Shown here: piece after piece, positions 9,913 to 19,445 of the stretch
Layout of the letters: each line of letters begins with the position of its first letter
How positions within the stretch are numbered: the first letter of the stretch is position 1
Assembly (NCBI RefSeq): GCF_000757425.2
Contig: NZ_JPKR02000004.1
Location: 807,497 to 871,496, forward strand
DNA: 64,000 nt
DNA from: Tatumella morbirosei
GTDB taxonomy: Bacteria; Pseudomonadota; Gammaproteobacteria; Enterobacterales; Enterobacteriaceae
Reading direction: 5' to 3'
Translations under genes and position numbers: made by a program
The notes under the pieces: generated by a model
Databases searched by the model: none
What the model was told of the DNA's origin: nothing
The model's input: the letters and a program-made list of their open reading frames with translations, nothing else

Positions 9913-10821
9913 TTAGTTGAGTGCTTTATCATTAGGCGATTTAAACAACGCTTTCATGTCTTCAGACATGTCGAAGTTCATAATCATATTTTTTGGCGGA
10001 ATAGGCTGTTTGAACCAGCGATCATACCATTTGGCGGCTTCACCAGAGGTCTGTGCCTGAGCAATGGTGCTGTCCATCAGTTGTTTAAAGTCAGGATCAT
10101 TTTTGCGCAGCATACAACCATAGGCTTCATGGGATTGTGGGGTACCGACGATCACCCAGTCTGCAGGTTTTTTAGCCTTGGCTCGTTCACCTGCCAGTAA
10201 CGCATCATCCATCATAAACGCGACGGCGCGGCCTGTCTCCAGAGTACGGAACGAATCGCCATGATCTTTGGCACTGATGATCCGCATCCCCATTTTTTTC
10301 TCATCATTAAGTTTATTCAGCAGAATTTCTGAAGTAGTTCCTGAAGTCACCACCACCGTTTTACCTTTCAGATCGGGGAAATCTTTAATCGGGCTGCCTT
10401 TTTTAACCAGCAGTCGAGTACCCACGACGAAAATAGTATCCGAGAAATCAGCCTGCTTTTGCCGTTCCAGGTTGTTAGTCGTTGAACCACATTCAAAATC
10501 ATAGGTTCCGTTTTGCAGCAACGGGATACGGTTCTGTGAGGTTATTGGTAACATTTTTACCGTCAGATCGGGTTTATTCAGTTTCTTTTTAATCGCGTCG
10601 ACAATGGCGTTGGAATAATCCTGTGAATACCCCACGACTTTCTGTTGATTATCGTAGTAAGAAAAGGGCACAGATGACTCGCGGTGGCCTACTACGACGA
10701 CGCCATTTTTAGCAATTTTATCGAGCGTCGGGGATTGGGCTGAGGGGGCATCCGCGGCATATACCACACCAGACAGAATACCAGTGATCGCAAGGCCAAG
10801 GGCCAGTTTCCGTAATTTCAT
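9913..10821 (-). CDS. gltI: Periplasmic glutamate/aspartate-binding protein
   Basis: GltI captures glutamate and aspartate in the periplasm and delivers them to GltJKL. It is 302 residues with a signal peptide MKLRKLALGLAITGILSGVVYA, cleaved after AYA-like VYA. The mature chain is a type 2 periplasmic binding fold: VVVVGHRESSVPFSY near the N-terminus, GKTVVVTSGTTSEIL in the middle and the C-terminal WYDRWFKQPIPP. An AGGAG Shine-Dalgarno lies upstream. It is the first gene of the operon. The leader carries a hairpin and a palindrome that may control it. Confidence 0.97.
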   Translation of the reverse strand: MKLRKLALGLAITGILSGVVYAADAPSAQSPTLDKIAKNGVVVVGHRESSVPFSYYDNQQKVVGYSQDYSNAIVDAIKKKLNKPDLTVKMLPITSQNRIPLLQNGTYDFECGSTTNNLERQKQADFSDTIFVVGTRLLVKKGSPIKDFPDLKGKTVVVTSGTTSEILLNKLNDEKKMGMRIISAKDHGDSFRTLETGRAVAFMMDDALLAGERAKAKKPADWVIVGTPQSHEAYGCMLRKNDPDFKQLMDSTIAQAQTSGEAAKWYDRWFKQPIPPKNMIMNFDMSEDMKALFKSPNDKALN

Positions 10822-10838
10822 ATCCGGGCTCCTTTTGT

Positions 10839-10861
10839 CTCCCGCTTTCAGCCAGCGGGAG
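10839..10861 (-). promoter_or_regulatory. Hairpin in the gltI 5' leader
   Basis: An 8-base perfect stem (CTCCCGCT / AGCGGGAG) with a 7-base loop ends about ten bases before the gltI Shine-Dalgarno AGGAG. It is close enough to affect ribosome access or leader stability. No function is established from sequence. Confidence 0.5.
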
Positions 10862-10888
10862 GCAGAAATAGATGATTGAGTGAGTTTG

Positions 10889-10904
10889 CTGTAACTGGTT
10901 ACAG
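10889..10904. promoter_or_regulatory. Candidate operator upstream of gltI
   Basis: The 16-base sequence CTGTAACTGGTTACAG has perfect 7-base arms around TG. It lies about 70 bases upstream of the gltI start, where a repressor or activator of the operon could bind. The protein that binds is not known; it resembles no operator that I can name with confidence. Confidence 0.4.
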
Positions 10905-11210
10905 TTTTACCTTAGTTGATTGTTAATTAAATGAAACACTATTGTTTCTTAACTGAGACGCCGAACGCAATCTGAACAATAATCTGCATAATTAACCATC
11001 AGGTGTCAGTGTTTGCACAATATTGGTGCGAATTGCGCCTTGCCGGGCTATTTCAGTATGTTTCTAAGCATCGCTAATCATTAAGCAATATGTATGCCAT
11101 CAGTGAGGCAGTAAAAACAATCAATTCAGGTACAACGAAGAGAGCAGATGAGGTGGGTAATAAGAGAGAAGATTTCCGGGAACCAGAACGGACAGGAGCA
11201 AACCGAGGAT

Positions 11211-11237
11211 AACTGCCGGAGTCAGGCTCCGGCAGTT
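11211..11237 (-). terminator. Stem-loop directly after lnt
   Basis: A perfect 11-base stem (AACTGCCGGAG / CTCCGGCAGTT) with a 5-base loop begins three bases after the lnt stop codon. No T-run follows on the minus strand, so it is a 3'-end structure for the ybeZ-ybeY-corC-lnt transcript rather than a textbook terminator. Confidence 0.55.
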
Positions 11238-11240
11238 AGT

Positions 11241-12773
11241 TTAACGTCGGCGGCGCAAGACTAGTGCAGCAACGACAGCGAATGCCGAAATCAGCCAGAC
11301 GGTCAGATTACCGGTACGGGCGTAAGGGGTAATCCCCCGTGTCGGGGTCACTTCAGCCTGCAGGACACCTTCACTAAATTGTGGGATTTCCCGGGTAATA
11401 TTACCCTGTGCGTCAACTATAGCGGTGACACCGTTATTAGTATCTCTTAGTAAAGGCCTGCCAAGTTCCAGTGCGCGCATTCTTGCCATTTGCAGATGTT
11501 GCCATGGACCGATGGAGTGACCAAACCATGCATCATTAGACACCGTCAGCAGAAAATCTGTATCGGGACGGAAGTTATCTCTGACATGTTCACCGAGGAC
11601 GATTTCGTAACAGATGGCAGTGGTTAGCTGATAACCATCAAGATTTAAGGGGGGTTGAACATACTTTCCACGACTGAAACCGGACATCGGTAAATCGAAA
11701 AATGGAGCCAATGGCCTGAGCAGGCTGGCCATGGGAACAAATTCGCCAAAGGGTACCAGATGATTTTTCTGATAACGATCCTGGCTCTGATAACTGTAAG
11801 GCTGTGGATTACCCAACACGACAACACTGTTGTAATCATGGTAACGGTTATCCGACTGCAATCTTGAATCAACAATACCGGTTGCCAGTGTACTTCCGTG
11901 ATTGCGCAGTACCTGATCCAACTGAGTCAGGAAGGGCTGTTGATTGGTCTCAAGGTCTGTGATGGCAGATTCCGGCCAGATGATAATTTTAGCACTACCC
12001 AGCAGCGGACGGGTCAGGCGCAGATATGTGTTGAGTGTGGACTGTAGTTGTTGAGGGTCCCATTTCATCGACTGGGGAATATTGCCCTGAACTAACGCGA
12101 CCGAAACCTTGCGGTCGTATTGTGGCTGATACCACTGCAGATAGCGCAACGGCCAGCCAATAATCAGGATAGCTACGGCAACCAGCAACGTCCGCAGCTT
12201 TCTCTGTACCAGGCTATAGGTAATCAGCCCGGCGATGACCATTAATACCAGAGTGATACTCTCAACCCCGGCGATAGGTGCCAGACCTTTCAGAGGACCC
12301 TCTATCTGGCTGTAACCGAACTGCAGCCACGGGAATCCGGTCAGGACCCAGCCACGTAAAAATTCAGTCACCTGCCATAATGCGGGTGCAGCCAGAACCA
12401 GGCGAGTCAGACTTGCTGCAGGCCAAAACCGGTTCAGCACGGCGCTGAATAGCATCGGAAACAGAGACAGCCAGGCCGCCAGCAACACGACAAGGAAGAC
12501 GTTCACAGGGCCTGGCATGCCGCCAAAGGTCGCTATGCTGACATATACCCAGTTAACTCCTGAACCAAACAGACCCATACCCCAGACAAAGCCAATGGCC
12601 AGCGCCTGTGGAGTGGAGCGTTTCAGCGTTAATGCCTGCAGTCCCGTAAGGGATAACAGAGCCGCAGGCCAGAAATCATAAGGAGAGAACGCCAGGGTGC
12701 CAACGGCACCCGTAAGTAAAGCCAGCAACAAGCGCATTTTCTGTTGCCGGAGTAACTGATTCAATGCCGTCAT
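11241..12773 (-). CDS. lnt: Apolipoprotein N-acyltransferase
   Basis: Lnt adds the third acyl chain to the N-terminal cysteine of lipoproteins in the inner membrane, which is needed for their export to the outer membrane by Lol. The 510-residue protein has several N-terminal membrane segments (for example [15 protein letters not shown]) followed by a periplasmic nitrilase-like domain. The catalytic triad is visible: Glu in IIWPESAI, Lys in [12 protein letters not shown], Cys in [12 protein letters not shown] last membrane helix ends in LVLRRRR. It follows corC by six bases, as in E. coli. Confidence 0.98.
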   Translation of the reverse strand: MTALNQLLRQQKMRLLLALLTGAVGTLAFSPYDFWPAALLSLTGLQALTLKRSTPQALAIGFVWGMGLFGSGVNWVYVSIATFGGMPGPVNVFLVVLLAAWLSLFPMLFSAVLNRFWPAASLTRLVLAAPALWQVTEFLRGWVLTGFPWLQFGYSQIEGPLKGLAPIAGVESITLVLMVIAGLITYSLVQRKLRTLLVAVAILIIGWPLRYLQWYQPQYDRKVSVALVQGNIPQSMKWDPQQLQSTLNTYLRLTRPLLGSAKIIIWPESAITDLETNQQPFLTQLDQVLRNHGSTLATGIVDSRLQSDNRYHDYNSVVVLGNPQPYSYQSQDRYQKNHLVPFGEFVPMASLLRPLAPFFDLPMSGFSRGKYVQPPLNLDGYQLTTAICYEIVLGEHVRDNFRPDTDFLLTVSNDAWFGHSIGPWQHLQMARMRALELGRPLLRDTNNGVTAIVDAQGNITREIPQFSEGVLQAEVTPTRGITPYARTGNLTVWLISAFAVVAALVLRRRR

Positions 12774-12779
12774 AGGCTG

Positions 12780-13661
12780 TTATTCATCTTCCGGTTGAGG
12801 TGTAGTCGCATCGTCTGGAATTTTTACATGAACCTGCAGGATCCGACGTCGGTCAGCCATCGCTACTTTAAACTGATAACCTTCCAGGGTAATACTTTCG
12901 CCTCTGGCCGGCAGGTGGCCAAAGCTTTGCATGACCAGACCGCCAATGGTATCAACTTCTTCATCGCTGAAGCTGGTACCAAATAGTTCGTTAAAGTCTT
13001 CTATCGGGGTCAGGGCCCGTAACGAATAAGTATGGCGGCTGAGCTGGCGAATATCGCTGTCATTTTCTTCGTCGTACTCATCTTCAATTTCGCCGACGAT
13101 CAGTTCAAGAATATCTTCGATGGTCACCAGTCCCGAAACACCCCCAAATTCATCGATGACGATCGCCATATGATAGCGCTGTGAGCGGAATTCTTTCAGC
13201 ATACGGTCGACACGTTTACTCTCCGGCACGACCACCACAGGGCGCAGAACATCAGCAATACTGAACGGAGCAGAATTACTACGCATAAAGGGCAGTAAAT
13301 CTTTGGCCATCAGAATACCTTCCACATGATCTTTATCTTCACTGATCACAGGGAACCGGGAGTGTGCAGACTCAATAATCACGTCCAGGCACTCTTCGAG
13401 TGACTGCTCTTTTTTCAGGGTGATCATCTGGGAGCGGGGGATCATAATATCTCGTACCCGTTGCTCGGCGATTTCCATCACGCCTTCCAGCATGTCGCGG
13501 GTATCCTGGTCAATCAACTCATTCTGTTCAGAATCCCGGATTAGCTCCAGTAATTCATCACGGTTTTGCGGCTCACCGTGAAACAGTTGATTAATCAGTA
13601 ATGAGAAGAATCCCTTTTTACTACCGGGGGTGTCGCTGTTTTGAGAATGGTCATCGCTCAT
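12780..13661 (-). CDS. corC: CBS-domain protein CorC (YbeX)
   Basis: CorC is a cytosolic protein linked to magnesium/cobalt efflux and, in later work on YbeX, to ribosome maintenance. The 293 residues contain two CBS repeats starting at the [18 protein letters not shown] segment (about residue 70) and [26 protein letters not shown], then a C-terminal CorC_HlyC domain ([19 protein letters not shown]). It has no membrane domain, unlike longer relatives. It lies between ybeY and lnt in the conserved ybeZYX-lnt operon. Confidence 0.96.
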   Translation of the reverse strand: MSDDHSQNSDTPGSKKGFFSLLINQLFHGEPQNRDELLELIRDSEQNELIDQDTRDMLEGVMEIAEQRVRDIMIPRSQMITLKKEQSLEECLDVIIESAHSRFPVISEDKDHVEGILMAKDLLPFMRSNSAPFSIADVLRPVVVVPESKRVDRMLKEFRSQRYHMAIVIDEFGGVSGLVTIEDILELIVGEIEDEYDEENDSDIRQLSRHTYSLRALTPIEDFNELFGTSFSDEEVDTIGGLVMQSFGHLPARGESITLEGYQFKVAMADRRRILQVHVKIPDDATTPQPEDE

Positions 13662-13747
13662 GGCGTATTTATTTAGTACTCACTGTATTTGAATTTTACG
13701 CTGTCAGGTAACGACACTGACAGCAGGGGGCCGGGGTTAACCGGACA

Positions 13748-14227
13748 TCAATCGATGTCTTTCTCGGAAATGTACGGGTCAGGATAGCCCATAGCAAGCA
13801 TTATCTCAGTTTCTATCCCTTCCATCTCTTCAGCTTCTTCATCTTCTATGTGGTCATAGCCTAACAGATGCAGAGTTCCATGCACGACCATATGTGCCCA
13901 GTGGGCTTCAGGCAACTTCTGCTGCTCTGCGGCTTCCCGCTCTACCACCTGTCTGCAGATTATCAGATCGCCAAGTAGCGGCAGGTTATCGATGCCTGGC
14001 GGTGCCTCAAACGGGAACGACAACACATTGGTGGGTTTATCCATTCCCCGATAAGTCAGGTTCAGTTCATGGCTTTCGGCTTCATCCACCAGCCGGATAG
14101 TCACCTCACTCTCCGGCTGAAACGGGGAAACCGCTGCCGTCAGCCAGCGCAAAAATAATGCTTCATCGGGCAACCCCTGAGTGTCTTCACAGACATTCTG
14201 CAAATCCAGTGTTACGGTACTGCTCAT
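13748..14227 (-). CDS. ybeY: Endoribonuclease YbeY
   Basis: YbeY is a zinc-dependent endoribonuclease involved in maturing the 3' end of 16S rRNA and in 70S ribosome quality control. The 159-residue product (155 in E. coli) has the zinc-binding motif [11 protein letters not shown] at about residues 114-124, whose three histidines bind the metal, and the conserved [10 protein letters not shown] loop. Its start overlaps the ybeZ stop by four bases (ATGA), consistent with the known partnership of the two proteins. Confidence 0.97.
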   Translation of the reverse strand: MSSTVTLDLQNVCEDTQGLPDEALFLRWLTAAVSPFQPESEVTIRLVDEAESHELNLTYRGMDKPTNVLSFPFEAPPGIDNLPLLGDLIICRQVVEREAAEQQKLPEAHWAHMVVHGTLHLLGYDHIEDEEAEEMEGIETEIMLAMGYPDPYISEKDID

Positions 14228-15276
14228 ACATTCTCCTGAGGGGGGGACAGCGCATCACGTTTACGCTCTTCAGCCAGGCGCTCACGGCGTTTCTGGTCTG
14301 CTTCTTCCCAGGCTTCATAGGCCACCACAATCCTTGCAACAACAGGATGGCGTACCACATCTTCGCTGTGGAAGAAATTAAAACTAAGTTCTTCTACTCC
14401 GGACAACACTTCAATCGCATGTTTCAGTCCGGAACGGGCATTTCGCGGTAAGTCGATTTGTGTCACGTCGCCGGTGATCACCGCTTTAGAGTTAAAGCCG
14501 ATACGGGTCAGAAACATTTTCATCTGCTCGATGGTGGTGTTCTGGCTCTCATCCAGGATGATAAAGGCATCGTTGAGAGTACGTCCACGCATATAAGCCA
14601 GTGGAGCGACCTCGATAACATTACGCTCAATCAGTTTTTCAACCCGTTCAAAGCCGAGCATTTCGAACAAGGCATCGTAAAGGGGGCGCAGATAAGGGTC
14701 TACCTTCTGGCTAAGGTCCCCCGGTAAAAAGCCCAGTTTCTCACCGGCCTCTACCGCAGGGCGGGTCAGCAAAATACGACGAATTTCCTGGCGTTCCAGT
14801 GCATCGACAGCGGCGGCTACCGCCAGATAAGTTTTACCGGTACCGGCAGGACCAATGCCAAAGGTAATATCATGATCCAGAATATTGGCAATATAGCTGG
14901 CCTGATTAGGTGTGCGCGGTTTTATCACACCACGTCGGGTCTGTATGTTGACCGCTTTACCATAGTCCGGCACGCTCTCCGCGGTTTGTTCCAGAACGCG
15001 ACTCTCTTTGATGGCCAGGTGAATATCTTCAGGATCGATATCCTTATTCTGACCACGGACCGGGGCAGTATCGACATACAATGTCTTCAGAATATGTTCT
15101 GCGGCATCGACGCACAGAGGTTTCCCTGACAACGTAAAACGGTTATCACGCCGGTTAATTTCTATCCCCAGTCGACGCTCCAGATGTTTCAGATTATCGT
15201 CAAAAGGGCCGGTCAGACTGAGCAGACGTTGATTGTCTGCGGGTTCGAGGGCAATTTCGCGGGTTTCGATATTCAA
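14224..15276 (-). CDS. ybeZ: PhoH-like ATPase YbeZ
   Basis: YbeZ is an ATP-binding PhoH-family protein that associates with YbeY and ribosome assembly factors. In its 350 residues the Walker A motif [10 protein letters not shown] falls at about 143-152 and the Walker B region is [11 protein letters not shown]. The N-terminal part (residues 1-85) is a KH-like nucleic-acid-binding region. The charged tail ([20 protein letters not shown]) is typical. It is the first gene of the ybeZ-ybeY-corC-lnt operon and may be cotranscribed from miaB, 195 bases upstream. Confidence 0.95.
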   Translation of the reverse strand: MNIETREIALEPADNQRLLSLTGPFDDNLKHLERRLGIEINRRDNRFTLSGKPLCVDAAEHILKTLYVDTAPVRGQNKDIDPEDIHLAIKESRVLEQTAESVPDYGKAVNIQTRRGVIKPRTPNQASYIANILDHDITFGIGPAGTGKTYLAVAAAVDALERQEIRRILLTRPAVEAGEKLGFLPGDLSQKVDPYLRPLYDALFEMLGFERVEKLIERNVIEVAPLAYMRGRTLNDAFIILDESQNTTIEQMKMFLTRIGFNSKAVITGDVTQIDLPRNARSGLKHAIEVLSGVEELSFNFFHSEDVVRHPVVARIVVAYEAWEEADQKRRERLAEERKRDALSPPQENV

Positions 15277-15395
15277 AGTAATCCTATGGGTCGCTTAGGG
15301 CCGGTTAGTCAGCAACGAATGTTCCTTCTGATTCAAGGAGACATAGCAAAGTATTTATGCTGTTTACGAGAGATGCAATGGTAAAACAAGATATC

Positions 15396-15459
15396 GGGGC
15401 TGGATCGGGAAATTCCAGCCCCGGACAGGTAAATTTGCGGCAACAGAGTGCAGCCGCAA
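15396..15459 (-). terminator. Two stem-loops downstream of miaB
   Basis: Reading from miaB, the first stem is TTGCGGC/GCCGCAA (15435-15459, 11-base loop) and the second GGGGCTGGA/TCCAGCCCC (15396-15422, 9-base loop). Neither is followed by a strong T-run, so they may only partly stop transcription into ybeZ. The rest of the miaB-ybeZ gap shows nothing else. Confidence 0.45.
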
Positions 15460-15471
15460 CAGACAGGCAAA

Positions 15472-16896
15472 TCAGGGTTGCCAGACACCAACGCCGGATT
15501 CATTCTCTTTACGGGTACGGGCGATGACAGAGGCCGGTGATTCAGTGACTCGCAGTCCCATATCTTTTTCGGTCAGTACTACCACACCACGTAGTGAGTT
15601 CGGATAAACATCGACAATTTCGACATCAACAAACTTACCGATCATCTCCGGAGTCCCTTCGAAGTTAACCACACGGTTATTTTCGGTACGTCCTGACAAT
15701 TCCATCAGATTCTTACGGGAGGTACCTTCTACCAGCACACGCTGAACGGTTCCCAGCATCCGACGACTCCATGCCATGGCCTGTTGATTGATTCGTTCCT
15801 GCAATACCCACAGACGCTGTTTTTTCTCTTCTTCACTGACATCATCAGGCAAATCCGCTGCCGGTGTTCCCGGACGGGCAGAATAAATAAAGCTGAAGCT
15901 CATATCGAAATTAACATCAGCGATCAGTTTCATTGTCTTTTCAAAATCTTCGCTGGTTTCACCCGGGAAACCGACAATAAAATCTGAGCTGATCTGAATA
16001 TCCGGACGGGCCACCCGCAGTTTACGGATGATAGCCTTAAATTCCAGTGCGGTATGGGCGCGTTTCATCAGTGTCAGGATACGGTCGGCACCACTTTGTA
16101 CCGGCAAATGCAGGAAACTGACAAGTTCCGGAGTATCACGATAGACATCGATGATGTCATCGGTAAATTCAATCGGGTGGCTGGTGGTAAAGCGAATGCG
16201 GTCGATCCCATCAATAGCGGCCACCAGACGTAATAAGTCAGCAAAACTGCACTCTGAGCCGTCAAAGTTTTCACCACGATAGGCGTTAACGTTCTGGCCA
16301 AGCAGATTGACCTCACGTACGCCCTGTGCGGCCAGTTGGGCAATTTCAAACAGAATATCATCGCTTGGACGGCTGACTTCTTCACCACGGGTGTAAGGCA
16401 CCACGCAGAAAGTACAGTATTTATTACAGCCTTCCATAATCGAGACGAAAGCCGTCGGGCCATCGGCCCGTGGTTCCGGTAAACGATCGAATTTTTCAAT
16501 TTCAGGGAAACTGATATCGACTACCGGGCTGCGGTCACCCCGGACGCTGTTAATCATTTCCGGCAGGCGGTGCAGAGTTTGCGGACCAAAAACAATGTCC
16601 ACATAATGGGCGCGCTGACGAATATGGTCACCTTCCTGGGAAGCAACACAACCTCCGACCCCGATAATCAGGTCCGGATTCTTCTCTTTCAGTGTTCTCC
16701 AGCGTCCCAACTGGTGGAACACTTTCTCCTGGGCCTTTTCCCTGATGGAACAGGTATTGAGCAACAATACATCGGCTTCTTCCGCATTTTCGGTCAGCGT
16801 AAAGCCATGGGTAGTGTTCAACAGGTCTGACATTTTAGATGAATCATACTCATTCATCTGACAGCCCCAGGTCTTAATATGCAATTTTTTTGTCAT
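15472..16896 (-). CDS. miaB: tRNA-2-methylthio-N6-dimethylallyladenosine synthase
   Basis: MiaB is a radical-SAM methylthiotransferase that converts i6A37 to ms2i6A37 in tRNAs reading codons that begin with U. Using the start [18 protein letters not shown] at 16896 gives 474 residues, the exact E. coli length; in-frame upstream starts (up to 16938) add residues unknown in the family. The first cluster is bound by cysteines in GCQMN, NTCSIRE and GGCVASQ, the radical-SAM cluster by CNKYCTFC (about residue 157), and the TRAM domain lies at the C-terminus. No strong Shine-Dalgarno sequence is visible. Confidence 0.97.
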   Translation of the reverse strand: MTKKLHIKTWGCQMNEYDSSKMSDLLNTTHGFTLTENAEEADVLLLNTCSIREKAQEKVFHQLGRWRTLKEKNPDLIIGVGGCVASQEGDHIRQRAHYVDIVFGPQTLHRLPEMINSVRGDRSPVVDISFPEIEKFDRLPEPRADGPTAFVSIMEGCNKYCTFCVVPYTRGEEVSRPSDDILFEIAQLAAQGVREVNLLGQNVNAYRGENFDGSECSFADLLRLVAAIDGIDRIRFTTSHPIEFTDDIIDVYRDTPELVSFLHLPVQSGADRILTLMKRAHTALEFKAIIRKLRVARPDIQISSDFIVGFPGETSEDFEKTMKLIADVNFDMSFSFIYSARPGTPAADLPDDVSEEEKKQRLWVLQERINQQAMAWSRRMLGTVQRVLVEGTSRKNLMELSGRTENNRVVNFEGTPEMIGKFVDVEIVDVYPNSLRGVVVLTEKDMGLRVTESPASVIARTRKENESGVGVWQP

Positions 16897-17067
16897 CAAA
16901 CTGGCCATTAATTCAGTGCAAGGATGTGCAGGCGACACATTGTAATGCTTTGCTGCTGTTGTGACCAGTGTAGCGGCTTTTCTGATTGTCAGAGAATTTT
17001 CCGGTACACTGTCCTGAGTAACGTTACCCGGTCATCAGCGGGTATCTGTCTTGGGAAGGATAATAAC

Positions 17068-18240
17068 ATGCAGCAACAGCAGTTTGACGTGGTCATCACC
17101 GGTGCAGGCATGGTGGGTGCCGCACTGGCCTGCGGTCTGGCCAGACATCACTTCAGAGTGGCGGTCATTGAGCATCAGCAGCCACGTCCTTTTGACTCCC
17201 GGCGCCCACCAGATGTGCGGATTTCAGCGATAGGTGCTGCGTCTGTCGCTCTGTTGAAAGAACTTGAAGTCTGGGAGTCTATTGCAGCGATGCGCTGTGC
17301 GCCTTATCGCCGTCTGGAAACCTGGGAGTGGCAAAACGCCCACGCAGTATTCGATGCAGATTCGCTCGGGTTACCCGAATTAGGCTATATGGTGGAGAAC
17401 AGTGTCCTGCAATGGGCGCTGTGGGAAAAAATGAAGGAACAGGGCATCACAGTGATTTGTCCGGCAGCCATATCTTCTGCGCAATATCAGGGAGACTCCT
17501 GGCAACTGACCCTGGATAATCATCAGCAGTTAACCACCCGACTGTGGACCGGGGCTGACGGAGCCAATTCGCAGGTTCGGCGTCAGGGCGGGATTGGCGT
17601 CAGTGGCTGGGACTATTCACAATCCTGCATGCTGATTTCGGTGGAATGCGAAGACGCGCCGGGTGACAGCACCTGGCAGCAGTTCACCCCTCAGGGGCCA
17701 CGGGCTTTCCTGCCACTGTATGGAAATTTTGCTTCTCTGGTATGGTACGACAGTGTGTCGCGCATTCGCCAGTTAGTGAAAATGACGCCGGAACAACTCA
17801 CGGAAGAAGTTTCCCGTCATTTTCCATCACGACTGGGTAAAGTCAGGGTGCTGTCTGCAGGCGCATTTCCCTTGACCCGACGTCATGCCAGCCAGTATGT
17901 TCGCCCGGGACTGGCTCTGGTGGGTGATGCGGCTCATACCATAAACCCTCTGGCGGGGCAGGGCGTTAACCTGGGTTACCGGGATGTTGATGCACTGATT
18001 GAGGTACTGGCCGACGCCAAACGTACTGGCAGTGAATGGTGGCAAATGTCGGTACTGAAACGCTACCAGCGCAAACGCTATAAAGATAATCTTCTGATGC
18101 AGAACGGGATGGATTTATTCTATCTGGCATTTAGTAACCAGAGCCATCCGTTGATGCTGGCAAGAAATCTGGGACTGATGGTTGCTCAGCGCGGAGGGTG
18201 GCTAAAGAAAAAGGCCCTCAGTTATGCTCTGGGATTATAA
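17068..18240 (+). CDS. ubiF: 2-octaprenyl-3-methyl-6-methoxy-1,4-benzoquinol hydroxylase
   Basis: UbiF is the FAD-dependent monooxygenase that performs the C6 hydroxylation step in ubiquinone synthesis. Starting at 17068 (MQQQQFDVVITGAGMVG), after an AAGGA ribosome-binding site, gives 390 residues (391 in E. coli). The FAD-binding GAGMVGAALACG lies at residues 12-23, the second FAD motif VGDAAHTINPLAGQGVNLG near residue 280. The frame is open back to 16924, but that part has no family similarity. It is divergent from miaB and followed by an intrinsic terminator. Confidence 0.96.
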   Translation: MQQQQFDVVITGAGMVGAALACGLARHHFRVAVIEHQQPRPFDSRRPPDVRISAIGAASVALLKELEVWESIAAMRCAPYRRLETWEWQNAHAVFDADSLGLPELGYMVENSVLQWALWEKMKEQGITVICPAAISSAQYQGDSWQLTLDNHQQLTTRLWTGADGANSQVRRQGGIGVSGWDYSQSCMLISVECEDAPGDSTWQQFTPQGPRAFLPLYGNFASLVWYDSVSRIRQLVKMTPEQLTEEVSRHFPSRLGKVRVLSAGAFPLTRRHASQYVRPGLALVGDAAHTINPLAGQGVNLGYRDVDALIEVLADAKRTGSEWWQMSVLKRYQRKRYKDNLLMQNGMDLFYLAFSNQSHPLMLARNLGLMVAQRGGWLKKKALSYALGL

Positions 18241-18282
18241 TCACGCGATGATACGGCAATATCAGCCCGCTCTGCGGAAACT

Positions 18283-18307
18283 AAAACGACCCTTGGGTCG
18301 TTTTTTT
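18283..18307 (+). terminator. Intrinsic terminator of ubiF
   Basis: The sequence AAAACGACCC followed by GGGTCGTTTTTTT forms a GC-rich hairpin with a four-base effective loop and a run of seven Ts, 43 bases after the ubiF stop. Confidence 0.9.
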
Positions 18308-18422
18308 ACGTCTTATGCAGGATGCATCAGGGGCTGACAGAGGCGCTTTGCTGGCAGTAATCAAGGTTTTTAGCCGGAAAGTTCAGGGAGCAGCGCGGAA
18401 CGATGAAAGAAGAGGTTAAAAA

Positions 18423-18449
18423 GAAAAAAGCCCACCGAAGTGAGCTTTC
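18423..18449 (-). terminator. Intrinsic terminator of the tRNA operon
   Basis: On the minus strand AAAGCTCAC-TTCG-GTGGGCTTTTTT lies five bases after the last tRNA-Gln. The stem has one G-U pair, the loop is a stable TTCG tetraloop, and the run of Ts is clear. Confidence 0.9.
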
Positions 18450-18453
18450 AAAA

Positions 18454-18528
18454 TGGCTGGGGTGCAGGGATTCGAACCCCGGAATGCTGGTATCAGAAAC
18501 CAGTGCCTTACCGCTTGGCGACACCCCA
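18454..18528 (-). tRNA. glnX: tRNA-Gln (CTG anticodon)
   Basis: The 75-base gene folds as a standard cloverleaf with 5' TGGGGTG, anticodon loop TTCTGAT (CTG), T-arm GGTTCGAAT and encoded CCA. It is the last member of the seven-tRNA operon and its sequence matches the next tRNA-Gln at 18554 base for base. The symbol is by position, as in the E. coli metT operon. Confidence 0.97.
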
Positions 18529-18553
18529 TTTGGTGCTTTTTTAATTATAAAAT

Positions 18554-18628
18554 TGGCTGGGGTGCAGGGATTCGAACCCCGGAATGCTGGTATCAGAAAC
18601 CAGTGCCTTACCGCTTGGCGACACCCCA
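18554..18628 (-). tRNA. glnV: tRNA-Gln (CTG anticodon)
   Basis: This 75-base gene has anticodon CTG, encoded CCA and the same sequence as the copy at 18454. The pair reads CAG codons. The E. coli glnV position is the source of the amber suppressor supE, one base change from CTG. Confidence 0.97.
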
Positions 18629-18636
18629 ATAGTGTC

Positions 18637-18713
18637 TGGTGGCTACGACGGGATTTGAACCTGTGACCCCATCATTATGAGTGATGTGCTCTAACCAGCT
18701 GAGCTACGTAGCC
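18637..18713 (-). tRNA. metU: tRNA-Met, elongator (CAT anticodon)
   Basis: This 77-base gene has anticodon CAT and encoded CCA. It differs from the other tRNA-Met (19036) in the D-loop (CAGCTGG instead of CAGTTGG) and the T-loop (TTCAAAT instead of TTCGAAT), so the two copies are not identical. Confidence 0.96.
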
Positions 18714-18732
18714 ATAATACAACTATTCAATG

Positions 18733-18807
18733 TGGCTGGGATACCTGGATTCGAACCAGGGAATGCCGGTATCAAAAACCGGTGCCTTACCGCTTGGCGA
18801 TATCCCA
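18733..18807 (-). tRNA. glnW: tRNA-Gln (TTG anticodon)
   Basis: A 75-base gene with anticodon TTG, 5' TGGGATA and encoded CCA. It reads CAA (and CAG) codons and is identical to the copy at 18842. Confidence 0.97.
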
Positions 18808-18841
18808 TCTTCGATTTAGGGAACTCAAAGCACATCAAAAT

Positions 18842-18916
18842 TGGCTGGGATACCTGGATTCGAACCAGGGAATGCCGGTATCAAAAACCGGTGCCTTACC
18901 GCTTGGCGATATCCCA
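18842..18916 (-). tRNA. glnU: tRNA-Gln (TTG anticodon)
   Basis: A 75-base gene with anticodon TTG and encoded CCA, identical to the copy at 18733. The spacer between the two copies is 34 bases. Confidence 0.97.
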
Positions 18917-18944
18917 CCTGCTAAACTCTGAAGATAACGTAAAA

Positions 18945-19029
18945 TGGTGCGGGAGGCGAGACTTGAACTCGCACACCTTGCGGCGCCAGAACCTAAATCT
19001 GGTGCGTCTACCAATTTCGCCACTCCCGC
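18945..19029 (-). tRNA. leuW: tRNA-Leu (TAG anticodon)
   Basis: An 85-base class II tRNA with a long variable arm, 5' GCGGGAGTGGCG, anticodon TAG in the loop TTTAGGT, and encoded CCA. It reads CUA and CUG-type codons. Confidence 0.97.
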
Positions 19030-19035
19030 AAAAAC

Positions 19036-19112
19036 TGGTGGCTACGACGGGATTCGAACCTGTGACCCCATCATTATGAGTGATGTGCTCTAACCAACTG
19101 AGCTACGTAGCC
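19036..19112 (-). tRNA. metT: tRNA-Met, elongator (CAT anticodon)
   Basis: A 77-base gene with 5' GGCTACGTAGCTC, anticodon CAT and encoded CCA, the first member of the operon and the one nearest the promoter at 19152-19180. It is separated from tRNA-Leu by only six bases. Confidence 0.97.
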
Positions 19113-19151
19113 ATGTTTTTATGCGTTACCTTCATCGGCGTTGCGGGGCGC

Positions 19152-19180
19152 ATTATGCGGAGTTGACCCATGATCGTCAA
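19152..19180 (-). promoter_or_regulatory. Sigma-70 promoter of the tRNA operon
   Basis: The -35 box TTGACG (19175-19180) and -10 box CATAAT (19152-19157) are 17 bases apart. The -10 is followed by GCGCCCCGC, a GC-rich discriminator of the sort seen in stable-RNA promoters under stringent control. It faces the tRNA cluster. Confidence 0.85.
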
Positions 19181-19395
19181 CAAATTTTTTGACGTTTTTT
19201 GCCAGAATGGGTTTGTTTGACTGGTGAATAACCATTATGGCGAATTGTTAATCGCTTTATGCGACAACTTTGCTCCGGGGCGGTTTATTGATGTCGACAA
19301 TGCGTGACAGGAGTAAAAGGGATTCAATACGTTGCGGATGAAAGCCAGAGGGAAAACTGAACTAAAAGAGGCCAGTAAAAAGGATATAACACCTG

Positions 19396-19422
19396 AAAAA
19401 AAGGCCGCGATGAGCGCGGCCT
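19396..19422 (-). terminator. Intrinsic terminator of asnB
   Basis: AAGGCCGCG-CTCAT-CGCGGCCTT followed by a run of Ts on the minus strand, 24 bases after the asnB stop codon. Confidence 0.92.
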
Positions 19423-19445
19423 TAGAGTGAAATTGTTTACAGAGC

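Larger units (their letters stand above)
10822..11240. other. Intergenic region between lnt and gltI: gltI leader and control region
   Basis: No gene is seen in these 419 bases. They should hold the gltI promoter. Structures found are a hairpin next to the gltI ribosome-binding site (10839-10861), an inverted repeat CTGTAAC-TG-GTTACAG (10889-10904), a second weaker dyad GAAACAATAGTGTTTC further upstream and, next to lnt, a perfect stem-loop at 11211-11237. Confidence 0.6.
19113..19445. other. Gap between tRNA operon and asnB
   Basis: Apart from the tRNA promoter (19152-19180) and the asnB terminator (19396-19422), these 333 bases hold nothing I can recognise. AT-rich sequence upstream of the promoter -35 (ACGTCAAAAAATTTG on the minus strand) could be an UP element. 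Confidence 0.5.

Noticed and set aside
18403..19079. Several open frames with repeated motifs such as WLGCRDSNPG across the tRNA cluster
   Set aside because: They are translations of tRNA genes and their repeats; the tRNAs fold normally and explain the DNA.
18454..19112. Regularly spaced repeats that could suggest a CRISPR array
   Set aside because: The repeats are whole tRNA genes with CCA ends; spacers are short and uneven.
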